From NCBI GenBank assembly GCA_021234155.1, contig JAJEKV010000036.1, forward strand, positions 9,937,426 to 10,001,425: DNA of 64,000 nucleotides, written 5' to 3'. The stretch comes from Isoetes taiwanensis (taxonomy: Eukaryota; Streptophyta; Lycopodiopsida; Isoetales; Isoetaceae). A model generated the notes under the pieces. That model saw only the letters and a list, made by a program, of their open reading frames with translations, searched no databases and was not told the origin of the DNA. The translations under genes were made by a program, and so were the position numbers. Below, in pieces: positions 23,089 through 36,879 of the stretch (positions are counted from its first letter, which is position 1; each line of letters begins with the position of its first letter).

Positions 23089-24100
23089 TCACTCAATCCC
23101 TCTTATCGCTCATTCCTGGCCATTGATCATTGTTTTCCTTCTCTTATTCCTTGCAGCACATTCTCGACCATTCATTGACTCCAACGTCACTATAAGATTT
23201 ACATACCATTGGCAGGAGTCAACATACAGGTGAATCAGAAACAAGCATGCAAAAAAGGGGACTTGAACCCCCTGCCGTAAGAGGCAGACCCAGGATCATA
23301 TCGCATTATACAGGATGCTTCAAAATATGTATAGCAGATATCTATACATTCTTTTAAAACATAGACACCACCACATATTCCTACAAACTTAATAACACAA
23401 GTGCCTCTGAATCTGAACCCAACCCTATGCACCTTCATATACTTGTCTGCCAACGTCGCCAAGAGCAGGTGCACACCATGCAGTCCCATGTCTGCACATG
23501 TTTGCAGTCACAAATTGACTCCAGAAAGCAAAATTCAGAATGTCAGATGCACTTTTACCACAAATGCTAAAGCTGAACTTCAGAGCATTTAACATGCAGA
23601 AATTTAGAAGACGTACATGAAAACCTGCTGCCATGCTCCAAATTTGAATACATGGAACACCCATTGCAGTTACCATGTCTCATTAAAACATCAAGTCTAC
23701 TTACATTGAGTTGACGAAGGAAATAGATCCAACCAAACAGTTCCTACAGCTCAGCAACAATCTGCACACAACAAGAGCACATCAGATTCACTCCACACAC
23801 CCAATGCCTATAGGAGCATGATAGCGATGTGTCCATACCTCCTCATGCATGTCTTCCATTGAACACGTGTTCTTCCAAAGCACATCCTCAACTATAGATA
23901 ACCTGCGTAATCTGATAAGCAAGCAAGCAAGGAGCACAGGGAGCCGGGGGGCTATTCCCATGCAGTGGATGTCAAGCAGTCATGCAGTCATGCCTACAAA
24001 CAGAATTCACAAGTTTTTATTTTTTCTAGCCACACAATGCACAACTAAATGCTCAAACACACAATGCTATTACGCATGTCATGCAAACAAGCAATCAGAA
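23089..24100. other. Intergenic; tRNA-like patch only
   Basis: Around 23252-23292 the minus strand has a T-arm-like GGGGGTTCAAGTCCCC and a stem-loop before it, but no acceptor or D arm fits. No gene is supported. Confidence 0.35.
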
Positions 24101-24735
24101 TTAGTTGTACCTCAAGTTCAAGGCAGCAGCATGTCTTTGTTGCAGATTATCGATTCGCCTTAACTCACGAATCAACATTCCCCTCGCCAAATTCATACGG
24201 GCCCTCAGGGCCTGTCTCTCCTCCACAGAAACATTAACCTGCTCCCATTCCATGAGCCCGATGCATTGTTCTAATGCATGAAAAAGCCTGCTTAATTGTA
24301 TCCTAAGCATCCTTACTATAGCTGCCACTCCTTCAGCTATTGTATTGATCCCAACATTCTCAAGTAGCTCAGCCGCTATGTGCACGTGCTCGCTCCCTAC
24401 AGACGCAACAACAGGATGTGGAAGCCCATTTGCCACAAGATTTGCAACGGGGGCAACTGGCCAACATGTGCACCAGCCACATATGGCAGCTCGTTTGCAA
24501 CAAATTGGGGCTGTCCAGAATGGACAGCTGGCATGGGAACAATGCGTGGCATATCAGCATTAATAGCATGGGGAGCATTTGTGAAGGCCACAGGAGCTGG
24601 AGCACTTGGACAAGAGGGAGGGGCAGACACAGCCACATCACTACTGCTGTCGCTTATTTCAATGACTTCCGGTGCCACAACATGGCCATTGGCGGCCTCC
24701 ATTCCTGGCATACCTGCATAACGAAATACGAACAT
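24101..24735 (-). pseudogene. Broken ORF with SUMO-interaction-like motif and helical tail
   Basis: Two overlapping minus-strand frames make up one probable protein. The first (24735 downward) contains PEVIEISDSSSDV, a hydrophobic core followed by acidic residues and serines as in SUMO-interaction motifs, then a Pro/Ala-rich linker. The second frame takes over near 24440, close to a run of five C residues, and gives a helical, Arg/Leu-rich end (LRARMNLARGMLIRELRRID). The switch suggests a one-base indel. No homologue is recognised; a nuclear protein or transposon-derived gene would fit the motif. Confidence 0.45.
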
Positions 24736-25510
24736 GTGCTATGACCTGTACCAAACTACTGCTCTAAATCAGCTTGAACAAAGATAGAATATAACATCCA
24801 CTTCGTATGACCACAAAAGTACAAATCTATATTCAACATACAATCGAAATACAATAAACAGAAACATAACAACATAACAAGACAAGAAAGAGGCACTATC
24901 CCACTGCCATAGTGTGATCAAGCAAATCTAGAGGTATGTAATCAAGCCCGCTGCAATCTCCTTCCACAGCTGGCCTATATTCTTCGTCCTCCACATCAAC
25001 AAAGTGCGCATCGTCATCACCCCCCTACCCTTACTACACAGATCCATCGCCTCGTCTATGCTTCCAGCATACAAATTCACTCCACTCTTTCCCTTCCCTT
25101 TCCTATCCCTTTCCTAGCCTGCCTCTTTAACATCTTACCTTTGAATTGTGGAAATCTTCTGCAGCTCCAACAGAGATGACAGAGACAAAATTCAAACACA
25201 GTATCTAAGTTCCCTCAATGCCACAGAAACGACCTTCAAAAACTCCTAAGACTCGGCTCTGCCTTACCTGCCATGCCATGCCGAAGCCTCCTCCTCGCCG
25301 CCAACGTGGTGCTTCGAATCCGACAGCTGGATGTCCGCTCCCGGCTCCATCTCCATGGTTCGTGACCCTGAGTCCACTTCGGCCCCTGCTTAAAAAAACA
25401 TTCGAAGCCAAAACCAAACCCCATCAGCAAAATACAGTCTCCCATACGAATACCAAGTGTCAACCATTGCAAACCTTATGTTACACCCAACTCATTCCAC
25501 ATTTTTGCCA
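24736..25510. other. Intergenic, nothing identified
   Basis: Overlapping short frames on both strands near 25205-25535 probably reflect C-rich composition. No domain was seen. Confidence 0.35.
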
Positions 25511-25812
25511 CCTTAAGGCGGGAATGCAAAAATAGGGTGGTCTCAAAGTTTAGGGATCCAATTCTGGCGTGATTTGAGGAAGTTTTTATACTTTAGGGTT
25601 CCTCGGTAGCATTTTTGCAAGAATAATGCAATACGGCCTCCGTATTTTCCAAGGTATAAACCTATATGCTGTATTTTGAGGTTAAAGAAGTGTCGACCAT
25701 GGTTTTACTGGACCCCAAATAAATAAACACAAGGCTTATAATGTTTGTGGATACATTGGCTATGGTAAAATGATGCCAGCACAAAACTTTTGACTATGCA
25801 ATTTGGAAAGGC
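25511..25812 (+). repeat. Dispersed repeat, copy 2 (pair at 22553-22850)
   Basis: Same orientation as copy 1, about 3 kb away. It has one insertion (GGTTTTACTGGACCCCAAAT region) absent from copy 1. Confidence 0.85.
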
Positions 25813-26751
25813 CTTTGCGTATAAATTTACAAGACCAACTTTTTCAATGAAGCAAGGGGCCATAGGGGCTTTTGGAAGTCATGGTAAAAACGGTGAAGGA
25901 TGGTGGAAATAAAGGCTATATGGTAGCAATGGTGCTAGGAACAAAACCAAAAAGGAAGAATGTGGATGATTCCAAAAGTCGTGTATGGGAATAGGGACAG
26001 AATGGCTAGGAAAAAAAAAATTCAAAAGTGGTTTTATGGCAAAATAAGGAAACATAGGGTGGGAGGGGGAAAAAAGGAAAATGGCTAAGAACTTTGGAAC
26101 CAAATACCATGGGATCTTCCAAACTCTAACTTCCAAACTTCAAATAGATACCTTCCAATCTTCCTAACCCAGAGTCTTCATGCCTTCACCAAATGTTTGA
26201 CCACACATATAGTACCTCTTATGTAATTTGACCATGAATATTTTGTGTGTCGACCTTGAAGACAATGAAAAAGTTGCTCTGTGTTTGTGGGATAATTTGC
26301 TTGCCGTACCAAAGTTGGAATATTTGTAAGTGCTCGGGGTATGAAAGATTTCCAAGAGGAAAGTTCAAAAGACAGGAAACAGACGATGTATGTAAGTTAT
26401 AAAATTGCTCCTACAATTCTACGAAAGAGTGTTCTTGGACGTAGTTAACCCAAGTTACTTTGCCATAGAATTTTGGAACAACTTTGGTAAGTGTGACATA
26501 GACTCGATGATGAGTTCTCCCCATGAGGACATGGGTAAATTTTAGTATGGGAGAAAATGTAACACACCTAAGGGGTTAAGGGGTAAGTAAATGATTTTTA
26601 TTTTTAACCTTAGGTTAGAAATATTTAAAAGAATTGCGTGGTTGGGAAACAAATTGAATATGGGAGACAAGGGCTCAAAGCAACGAGGGCTGGTTGAAAA
26701 TGTGCAGCTTGCTCGTGTTTGAAGCAGAGGTTCCCCAGATGCAGAATTTGC
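25813..26751. other. Intergenic, nothing identified
   Basis: Purine-rich stretch around 25870-26100; the open frames there follow composition only. Confidence 0.4.
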
Positions 26752-27095
26752 AGTGGGCCCATTGCTATTGGTATCTCGGGCTACACATGGACAAAGCAAG
26801 CTACAATAAGGTTGGAATCTCAACACGATATTGAACGACCAGAACAACTCTAAGTGCGCTAAATGTATTGATTTGTTAAAAGGTCCACTGCTATGGTGTA
26901 TCGGCCTACACAAAGGGAACTCAAATCGACAAAGCAAACTACAATATGGCTGGAATTTAGACCCGTGAATAGAAGACCAAAACCACTCTAATTGAAGACC
27001 TGGCAAGGTGCGCTAAATGTTTTATTTGTTGAAAGGTGTAACGACCATACGAATACAACTTATACGGTCGTCATATGAGTACAAGGTATATCATC
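26752..27095 (+). repeat. Two copies of the 16.7-kb dispersed repeat
   Basis: A shorter copy (about 26752-26884) is followed directly by a fuller one (about 26885-27095). Both align to 16640-16870 through GGACAAAGCA-like and GCGCTAAATGTATTGATTTG blocks. Confidence 0.75.
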
Positions 27096-28330
27096 TGTGA
27101 TCGTCACCATTTTTTTCTTTCAAAATTTTCAAAAATTGACAAAAGTTTATAAATCTATTGTCTTTTGCTAGACTCTAAGCGGATTATCAAGAGTCCAAAT
27201 AACTATTAGTTCTTGAGACACAGGAAAAAAATCTAAGAACTCAATGATTGGTGTCTAAGAACTACAAAACTCAATGTCTTGAGATTTTGAAATGGAACTT
27301 CTATCACTCCATAAAATTTAACAAATGAATCATAACGCATTTGAGGTGCAATTTTTGACTAGTCCAACAAATTTTATTGTTTTGACGAATGACGACGAAC
27401 ATTACAACCTAAAACCAATACAACAAACATAAAGGTAAGCAAATATGTAATAAGACCTATGCTATTGTTGTAGTGCTTTAGGACCTTGTAAGAAAACAAC
27501 TGGTTTAAGCTCATGCACAATTGCCCTCTTCACTTTCAAATGATATATTATAACATGTAAAATAAGAAGATAAAATGTAGAACGCATATTAAAATCTTCA
27601 TACTTTTTTGTTCTTCATTAAAAATGTAATGTCTTTTCTCTCCAAAACCCTCTTTTTATTCCTCCCCTGTAGCATAACTCATTTCTAATTTGAATCTACC
27701 TTTGGTGGACAATCATCTCCATACAACAAGTAATCCCTTTAAAGGGGAAGGATCAAAACATGGTCTTAAACCATTGAAAAATGACCATACAAGCAAAGCG
27801 CTCTATCGACATTAAATTATGTCTGTAGGAGGTTTGTCCTTGACTTTCTATGATTTGCTCTCTATTTCAGGAATTTAGAAAAACTACAAGATCCCAAAAA
27901 CGTTTTAGAGATTATACTCATGCTTGTTGACATTGCAGGCTGATGTAGCAATAATGCTAACGTAACAGTGACCTGGCAAGCATAAGTGGCAGATTTCACG
28001 TCTGCCACCCCAGCACAGGGGATTCCATAAAGACTGCTTGTTCAAATGTTTCCATTGAGCAATGTGATTATAGGTGGATATGGCTGGCACAACACAGATT
28101 GTGATTGGAGTATTCTACTAGAGCAAAGGCTACAGAAAATAGCTGTTTCGTAGAGGCAATTCCTATTCTTCTCTTCGTCATTCATTGATACATTATTCAG
28201 TGAGATGCTTTCCTACTATTGCCCTATAGATTTCATTTTATGCCAAATTACTTGAAATTCATGCTAGTGATTCCGCAGAAGCCTATGCTAAATCTCCCAC
28301 ATGGACAACGATTTGATCTTCAAATCACTA
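27096..28330. other. Intergenic and 3' flank of the ABC transporter
   Basis: AT-rich with no recognisable gene. The right end should contain the transporter 3' untranslated region. Confidence 0.45.
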
Positions 28331-31300
28331 TCATTCAAACGCCAATCTTTGGGTATTCACCAGAGAGGCATATACTCCAGATTTAGCAAGCAATTCTGTA
28401 TGGGCGCCAAGCTCCACCACTTGACCTTGGGCAACCACAGCAATTTGGTCAGATGCTTGCACAGTGCTGAGACGATGGGCAATGACTAATGTAGTCCTCC
28501 CCTGTTTGAATGAGAAAGTTTAACTCCATGATGTGGGTAGATTTATTGGCATTTTATTTTACCTTCATGAGTCGATTTAGGGCATCTTGCACCAGCCTTT
28601 CGCTCACACTATCTAGTGCACTCGTTGCCTTTATTTCAAGTTTGATTCTGTGTCAGTACAGTATCAGTAAATAGGATGCTAAAGATTTAAGTTATACCTC
28701 ATCAAGGATCAAAATTGGAGAGTTCTTTAGCAAGGCCCTGGCAATGGCTATTCTCTGGGAAAATGGAAGCCACTTTTGTGAAATTGTCCTAGCTTAAGAT
28801 TGGAACTAGGGTACAGATTTTCAAATTTTGATTATGTATTATATACAGAAAAACATTTTTAGATTTCTATTATGTACAACAAAATGAAAGAAATTGAAAC
28901 AAACCTGGCGCTGTCCTCCACTCAAAAGACTACCCCTTTCACCTGCAAGGGTTTCATAGCCCTGTCCATTTTCAGTGTACAAAATTAGAACATTGCAACA
29001 AATCATCATGTTTAATTTACAACAACGAACCTGCGGAAGTGATAGGATAAAGTCATGAGCATTTGCAGCTATTGCTGCTTCAACTATTTTATCATGCGAC
29101 ACATCTTCATTTGGCAGGCCATATGCAATATTTTCAGCCACTGACACCGCAAATAAAACAGGTTCCTATACACATGGAAAAATGGCTTACTATGAGCATG
29201 AAAAAGCTCTCTGATGATTATCAGATTGATATTGTATCTTGTTCATAGAAGAATGAAGTAAAATAATATGTTTGTCTAGATAGTGGTGAAAAGTTCTTCA
29301 ACAATAACAGGCTAAACTAATTATGAGCTGATACTAAGCATAATGTAATAATAAGGGAGAGGCAATTACACCAAATCCCACGCCTACAGCACATAATGGC
29401 CCCCTTGAATGACCTGTTCATTTAGGCATGTAGGTGTCACATAAATCGTGATGTGCCTCCCTACAGTTACATTGGTGAATTCAGTTACGCCTGGCTTGGA
29501 CCTGGCTCGCCCATCCCTTACCAGGCATAATGGGCCTGCATTGTTCCATTCTAGCATTATGACTTTGGCACTTAGTCACTGCTGATAGCGACAGTGAATC
29601 ACAGAAGATCTGTATAGGTGGGGTTTTCTGAACAGTAGGGAATGATAAACTTAGTTACCATGAACCTCTCATGTTGCATTAGGTTTTGGTGTCGCCCAAA
29701 CTGCCTAGCCAAACAAGGATTTCAAAAATTTACAAAATGCCCCTTTCATCGGAATAAAAAGTGCAACTGCTGCATGGATCATTTAGAATCATACTAAAAT
29801 TCTTTGCCATGTGCTCTCCTCAATATGCAACCCCGCATATGTTGTTTGATCTACTAAAGAATTAATAGCATCACCTGAGGTACCGAATTCCCATGACTGG
29901 AGTTAACTGTTAACAGGCATGCAACTTCCTTCATGGGTTTGTGAGGGGAGGAACGAAACCGTTCCAGAAATAAGACTCAAGTTGATGTTCTCTGTAGTAG
30001 AAGGTAGTAACAGTTGTTTCTGATTGCAGTTTCGTACGTGAGATTTCTATATTTCTGGAGGACGCTGAACCATGCAAGTTACACATATTACTTCTTTCAA
30101 GCCATGGGTAGCTACCATACACTTTCATCATTCTTTGAGGTACTATCCACTTTCTCTAAGAGAGGGTGACTGAATCTCTTTTAGTTTTTTGCATTATAGT
30201 TAGTCAGAAAGGCAGCAGCAATTCCATTTTTTTCACACTAATTGTGGATGTCGCCTCATTACATTATGTGTATAATGCAAGCACAATCTACTTTAGACAT
30301 GATTTGGACGTTCAAATATTCTGGAAGATGGAATCAAAATAACCTCATTGTAGAAAAGAGACAATCCAATATAATGGGAACATTGACCTCTATTTTTTGA
30401 AATCGCAATGAATGGAAAATACCTGGTTAACAATTGAAACTGCTCGCGTCCATTCCATCTTATCAAACTCGCGAATGTCTCTTCCACCTAATGTTATCCG
30501 TCCTTTAGTTGGCTGTCACAATAGAACATCTCCTTAGAACCAACAAACCATCAATCGAATTTTTGCAGGACCTGGAAAAGATGCCAAGAAGGCCAATGCA
30601 AATAACCAAGTAAATGAGACTTGGCATAACATGTTGACCCCAAAGGTTATAATAAGGAATGGGATTGCATTATACTGTTCTGAAGGAGCTAATTGATAAC
30701 TCATGAAGCCTACTTTTCAGAGGCAGGAAACTCAGGACCTTTATAATATAGTTATTGAACTCAGCTTTCTACTCTTGAGTTTTCTGCATTTATCTTTGTG
30801 TAAAGGTGAAATGCAAGTGGGACATATATTTCACCAGCAGCAGCAGCAGTCGGAAGCGGAACTGTAGATGACTAAAACGAGAAACAGGAAGCCCAAATTA
30901 CCCTTTAAGAAACCTATATGCTATTGAAAGAACAAGTGGGATTGACACTTACGAATCTTCATGAAACACATAATATTGAAAATTTGTGGTACAAACCTCA
31001 TAAAACTGTGCAAGAAGTTGCACAATGGTACTCTTGCCAGCACCACTGGATCCAACAACTGCTGTTATTGTGTTCCGTTTCAATGTTAAACAAACTCCTC
31101 TCAGTACATCCACATCTGGGCGTAAAGGGTAGGCAAAGTACACATCTGCATAAAAATAGAATTTCTAGGGAAAAGTTATGATCCAAAAAAAGATTATCAT
31201 GTGTGCATGCACATGAAAGCTTTCCCATGTCATAGTTCTTATCTACAAGCAAACTGCAAACTTCACCATAGGGTAGTTTGAAATTTCAACAAACATGATA

Positions 31301-34300
31301 GGGAAATACATGACTATAAGATATTAACCATTATATTGTAAATCCGAGTATGCCATTACTAGAAATGATCTTACGATGTGTCAGAGTTGTATTATTGAAC
31401 TGAAATGAAGTAATAACAGAAGCTCTGCCTAACCTTCAAGTATAACATCTCCTGACCAAGCAAGGTCACAGGCGCAACTTGTTTCTGACTTAAGATGCGT
31501 GGCTGATACTGAAGTGTTCTTATGTAAAGGAACATGTGGCTTGCTTTCTTGTATCACATCCCTATCTAAATCAAATGAAACCAATTCATGGCCTTCAGAT
31601 TCTCCAACAATGGAATTAATATTTTCAAGGGCTGCAAGCATTCCTCGAACATCTGCAAGTGTATTGACGACACCTTGCACCTGATGTCAAACTTGGTCAG
31701 CAAGAGAACAAAAACTCTTAACGTTCCAAAATTAGAATAAGCAGGTCTCCTTACTGCAAAGGTCAATGTGAAGGTGTATCCAATAAAGGAGACCATTTTC
31801 CCCACTGCGAGTTCTCCCTGATAATACACGCAATAAATGTCTCACGTGCTTTGAGTCTATAAAGTACTAGAATGAGACATCCTTTGGCTTACAGCTTTAA
31901 CTTTGGTTCCTCCAAGAATATACACAGCCATCAAAGATACATATACAACTATTCGTGTCCATGATTCATTAAGAGACTTCAGTAATCCAAGCTGTTTGCC
32001 ACTTGTTTGGTAAGCAATGACCTGCCAAGCTATCATGTTAGTCATAATCTACCATGCATTCCCATGAAGCTAACGTAAGAAGGATGGGTCTGATGCGATA
32101 CCTGTTTCAGAAACATAGTTATCTGCTTCCTTTCTCCTCCAAATGACTTTACTGTACGGATTGCGGAAAATGTCTCACTGGCAGTCTCACTAAGACGGGA
32201 TTGTGCTTGTGCATAAGCCTTGAAAACTGGCACTGTCGTACGCTTATAAATCGCTGCAAAAAGGAAAGAAAGGCTGCTCAAACTATAGATATTATGCATC
32301 CAACGTAAAAGGTACATCTAATGAATTTTCATGGGATCTACTTTTGAACCTTGCTGCGGATCATTGCATTCTTTAGTTTTGCTTCGTATGGCTAGCCATG
32401 GGATATGCATTTTACACTTGACCCAAGACAAGAGATTCAAAATTTGACTGCAGTCCTATGCATTTTAAAATGTACTTCAGATGAGTTAAGCCTTCAGTAC
32501 TATGCTCTATCAAATGTATTTCATATGAGTGAAGCCTGAAAATGTCTACATGGGTTGATATGATGGAGCATGGAATGCTTTTGGAATGTCCAATGTCATT
32601 GGATAGGCCTTCAGACACATCGCTGCAGGTGTGTCAAAGGAAGCATAAATGTATTAACTGATGCCAAACTTATAATGTGATAAACTTCAAGATTTAAAAG
32701 GGCCATGTGTGCTGCCAACTTTTCCCTATGGGATTACGCACATATGAGTTGTACAAATATGAATTTAATAGGAGCTTCTAAGATAGGATCGACCATCTGA
32801 GTATGGAGCTAAACCTGTGAAATAAAAACATGTATACAGTTTCCGTATACAGCCCACAGATTAATGAATGAAGCCTGTAATTCTCATTGACTGAAACGTT
32901 GCTGCTCTTGGCATAGTAGCCCGTCTCCATTTAATTATTTACATTGGTTAGCCATTTACTTAAATCCAGAAGTTTGGGATGTTTTAGAATTTTCAAGAAA
33001 AATATCATAGCTTTTATTTGACTAGAGCGAGCACTTACCTACTGATGCTGAAATTGAAAGCATAAGTATCCCTAAAACAGGGGCAAGCTGCGGAGATAAG
33101 AAGAAGAGAATAACAAGGGTACCAACTGTCTGCTTCATAAAAGGAGAGGAACACGTCAGCAAGACTAAAATAAGTTTGCAAATTTGAAATCATTCAAAAG
33201 TGAATATTTAGGATTTTTGACATATAATATGATCGTAAAAGACGTTACTCACAGAGAAAAACAAGGGGTCTTCATGCAGCAAGGGTGTAACCCTTAGGAC
33301 ATTGAGTAGCTTGTAACTGCTAGCATTCTTCGTAAAAAGTACTATCTATCTATTTCTTCATTAATGACATTATGTCAATCCAATCCTCCTCACAACTCAT
33401 TTTTATACGATGACTTTCGTTTATGTCAGCCACCCCACAGAGTAGGTGAGAGGTCGACTTTTTAAATGTGGTCCAGACATTCTTCAAGTCTTTTAACTCA
33501 AAATGAATGAATCCTATTTTGCTGCAGCTGATGGAAGTTCAGGACCAGAAAATATCTGCCATCATACTTTACGAACTCAGGGAACCCAGAAAGGGGTAAA
33601 AGAATAAAAAAAAAATGGTGCTGACCTCTTTCTTTGCACCTAATTCAGCGTCACCAGCATGACATTTGAATAACATTGACAGAAAAAGAATCGGACTTGT
33701 TAAAAGAGAAGAGATTCTAAAAGGTCAAAAATGATAAGAGAAATCTCCTCAGAAGAAAGAAAGGACTCCTTGGGGTAAACAGGACCTCAGATCGTTTTTT
33801 AGAATTACTAGGGGATTGCACAGTTAGGCCATTTCTAACCTGTCGTAGCTTTCCCATTGCAGCTTTGGTTTTTGCTAAGTTTGATTAGCATGTTCCTAGA
33901 AACAAGAAGTTTATATGCCTATCTGGTGTCATAAACCCTAGTAGATATCCACGAAATCCTTCCTTCCTTTGCTTTCTCTTCCATTTCCTTTTTTTCTATT
34001 TTTCTTGGCATAGATACTTTTTGTCAGTGCATCTCAATAAAGGTAAGCAAATGCCATTTGACATGTCAACAATCTACTGCACTCTAGTTGCCAATCTTCA
34101 GTCTTATACATCAACCTGCTGGCAATAATTGATTCTATGGTAAACAGCACATCTGTCTGTAAGATGTTCATTAAAGCAAGGCCAAATATGACCGAATTTT
34201 CCATGATATTATTCCCATAACTTTTAGTGGACTACCACAGTGGATGAAACATTAAATAGTACAATGTTGTGCACCTTTGTGTGCCGGTCATGAACTATTC

Positions 34301-35433
34301 AGACGAAAAACTTGCCTCAGAAAGTGCACGAAAGCCTCTATCTCTAGATACATTCTCATTTATTATGTCCTTCATGGAGCCCAAGTCACTAGACAGTAGT
34401 GAAGTCAATTCTCCGACCTATTGCTGCATAGAAACTTATTAAGAATAGATTTCACATAGAACTCCCTGCTTAAAAGTGAGGGGGTGCAGGTACATATACC
34501 TTATGGCGATCAAAGAACTCAACCTGGGTGGAAACGAAAATCTTAAAAAAATTAGAATGACAAGAAACTGGAAATAGAGATTGCTCTTGGAATGGTGCAC
34601 ATTTACTTTATGTCCATTATATTGACACTGGTGTTAATTTGCTTTTATGCAAAACAGATGAATCAACTTATAAATGCGTCTTCAGTAGCATATGACAAGT
34701 ACCTTTTGAACAGTTAAGCGATGGAAAAGCTGGGAACGTAGGGAAGACATCACTTTTTCCCATGTATTGATCATGTTAGTAACAAAAACAACAGTGAAGA
34801 CGGGCTCCATTGAATAGATTATGCCCAAATTTCCCACCAGTTTCCAGAGGGACTCACTGCGTTTTCCAATCAAAGCTTCAAAAAATCTTCCTGAGATAAA
34901 TAAAACCCCCTGCTTGTTAAGGGAAGCAAATGGGCACCATTAATCTTGTGAACTGATTTTTAAAAAAACTGACCGGAATAAATCGGCATTGTGAGGGTGC
35001 AACTTGTGCAACCAATCAAAGCAGCTAGTGCCACCAAAAGACTCCATCTCTCCTTCCACAGTAAATGACTGACAACTCTCCATGTAATTGCGGGTTCTGG
35101 ATTTCCTCCAGCAACGGGATAAATGGAGCTTTCGCTATTGTCTTCGCTAGGAAATCTCTGCGTAGCTATATCAGATGGTGGAGGTGAAACATAAGCATGT
35201 CTGGAGAATTGGCGAAGTTTTCCATGCATCGTAAGCTCCCGTTTCCATGGTCCTCGTTTTATGGCATTATAAGAAAGATTGGATTGTCCAATCCGGCAAT
35301 GAAGAAGAATATTGGGTAGTAAATTGAGTCTTCCACGCTTATGAAGGATGTTAGAGATTGTGACAGTTCTAGTCCCACAGAAAATTGGACAATCTGCAGA
35401 AACGGAACTAGAGCAAAGGCAGGGACATGCCAT
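28331..35433 (-). CDS. ABCB half-transporter, TAP-like, probably plastid-targeted
   Basis: Sixteen exons join in phase to 726 codons: 35433-34974, 34890-34703, 34523-34500, 34417-34316, 33129-33039, 32253-32102, 32021-31893, 31817-31755, 31680-31434, 31145-30997, 30512-30423, 29165-29031, 28961-28905, 28754-28698, 28628-28563, 28501-28331. Introns are GT-AG except the fourth, which starts GC. The product would move a substrate through an organelle membrane as a dimer, driven by ATP. The N-terminus ([10 protein letters not shown], Ser/Arg-rich, few acidic residues) looks like a transit peptide. Membrane helices follow from about residue 130. The ATPase carries Walker A GSSGAGKS (517-524), signature LSGGQ (623-627), Walker B ILILDE (643-648) and the H-loop histidine in VIAHRLS (679). 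Order and wording best match plant ABCB26/TAP-like chloroplast transporters of about 700 residues. The substrate is unknown. A LINE-bearing element starts 137 bp upstream of the ATG. Confidence 0.93.
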
Positions 35434-35598
35434 GCCTGCGAATCTCCCTTCTCTAACCGAGTTGCTCTTCTACAACATGATCACCAATCAGGACATCATA
35501 AATTGCCACGCCTGCATTATCTACAAATATATGACACAGCAAAACAGGTAGAATGCCCTACTTAAGTTTTAGGGGAAAAGTATAAAATGCCTTAGGAA

Positions 35599-36365
35599 GT
35601 GTGCCTCCGGATGGTATCTTGGAACGGACGGGGCTTCCCTTGGCAGAAAGGGGAGAGTCTCAACTCTATTGCACCAGATATGAATCTAATTTTCCTCGTG
35701 GAAACATGGGAACATGCAAGCGAGGGCATGGGGGTTGCCTGCTACTATCGTGCAATCTTGGGGCAATCAGTCTTGCTGCACAAAACAGACAGGTACAATC
35801 GCTATTTGTGGGTGCGCGTGCAGCATGACAGTGGCAGCATCCTCTTCGTAGCAGCATGCTACTTTCCACATGCTGAGAGCAACTTTTATAACACTCATTC
35901 GGGTGTGGATAGATTGGAGCCATATGTCGATCTATATGATGACATACAACAGCACAAACAGTTGGGCAAGGTCATGCTGCTTGGAGACTTTAATGCACGC
36001 ACAGGAGCCGAACAGGTCCCGAAATTTGAGCCCCTAGCAGAGGACGTCTTGCAGTTGAACCCCGTAGAGGTGGCTTGGTCAAGGATATCAGATGACAACC
36101 ATATTTCACGCTATGGCAGGCAGTTGTTGCTGGGTAGTATCTTTGACCTGGTTATTTGTAATGGGTTGGCACAATGGTCGTCTTCCAACCGCTGCACTTG
36201 TAGATAGGAGAACCAAGGGGGCGGCTCCAGTGTGGTGGATTACGTGCTGGTAGAGGAACAGGATCTGCACCTGGTTACCCATTTTTCCATTCGAACAGAC
36301 ACTCGGGATGAGGAAATGGACTCAGACCACCAGCCCCTATTCGTGCATATACATTGGCAGGCCTC
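35599..36365 (+). pseudogene. LINE-A endonuclease domain (APE-like), with a stop
   Basis: The frame begins RMVSWNGRGFPW and contains LIFLVETWEH, LLGDFNARTG and, after a TAG at about 36206, VVDYVLVEEQD and DSDHQPLFVHI. These are the ordered motifs of the exonuclease-endonuclease-phosphatase fold, including the catalytic GDFN and SDH. The enzyme nicks target DNA to prime reverse transcription. The internal stop makes this copy inactive. Confidence 0.85.
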
Positions 36366-36879
36366 AACACCCCAGGTGCCCCGGCTGCGCCTGGACTACG
36401 GCCGTGCAGGGATCTATGCCCAAATGCTTGAGCATGATCTGGGGGGAGTACTGCAACTCCCCATACTTCAGCAGTAATCTGTTCAGCTGACTCACCTGCT
36501 TCTGACAGCTGCTGAAAGATGCTTTGGGAGAGGCCACTCACGGAGACCGTCCGATGCTACCACCTTCCCCCACAACAGATGGTTCGATGATGAGTGCCGG
36601 GAGCTCAAACGCGAACTCCGGCAAGTTACTGATCCAACCTCCCGCCCACAGGCCATCAGTCAATATCGCTCCTTCCTCAAGAACAAGAAAGCCAGATACC
36701 TCGCAGAGCACCAGCAACAGATGTTCGGTCTCCTGGATCAGCATCCCAAGACATTCTAGAGAAAGATATTGAGCTTGGTTGTACAACCCACAGGGAACAT
36801 CACCTCGGAGCCATGGGTACAGTACTTGCAACAGCTTTACGATCCGCTCGGGGGCCGGACACCAGTACCTCCACAGATG

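Noticed and set aside
23252-23292. Possible tRNA gene on the minus strand
   Set aside because: A T-arm-like and an anticodon-like stem are present, but the anticodon loop is short and neither a D arm nor a matching acceptor stem can be formed.
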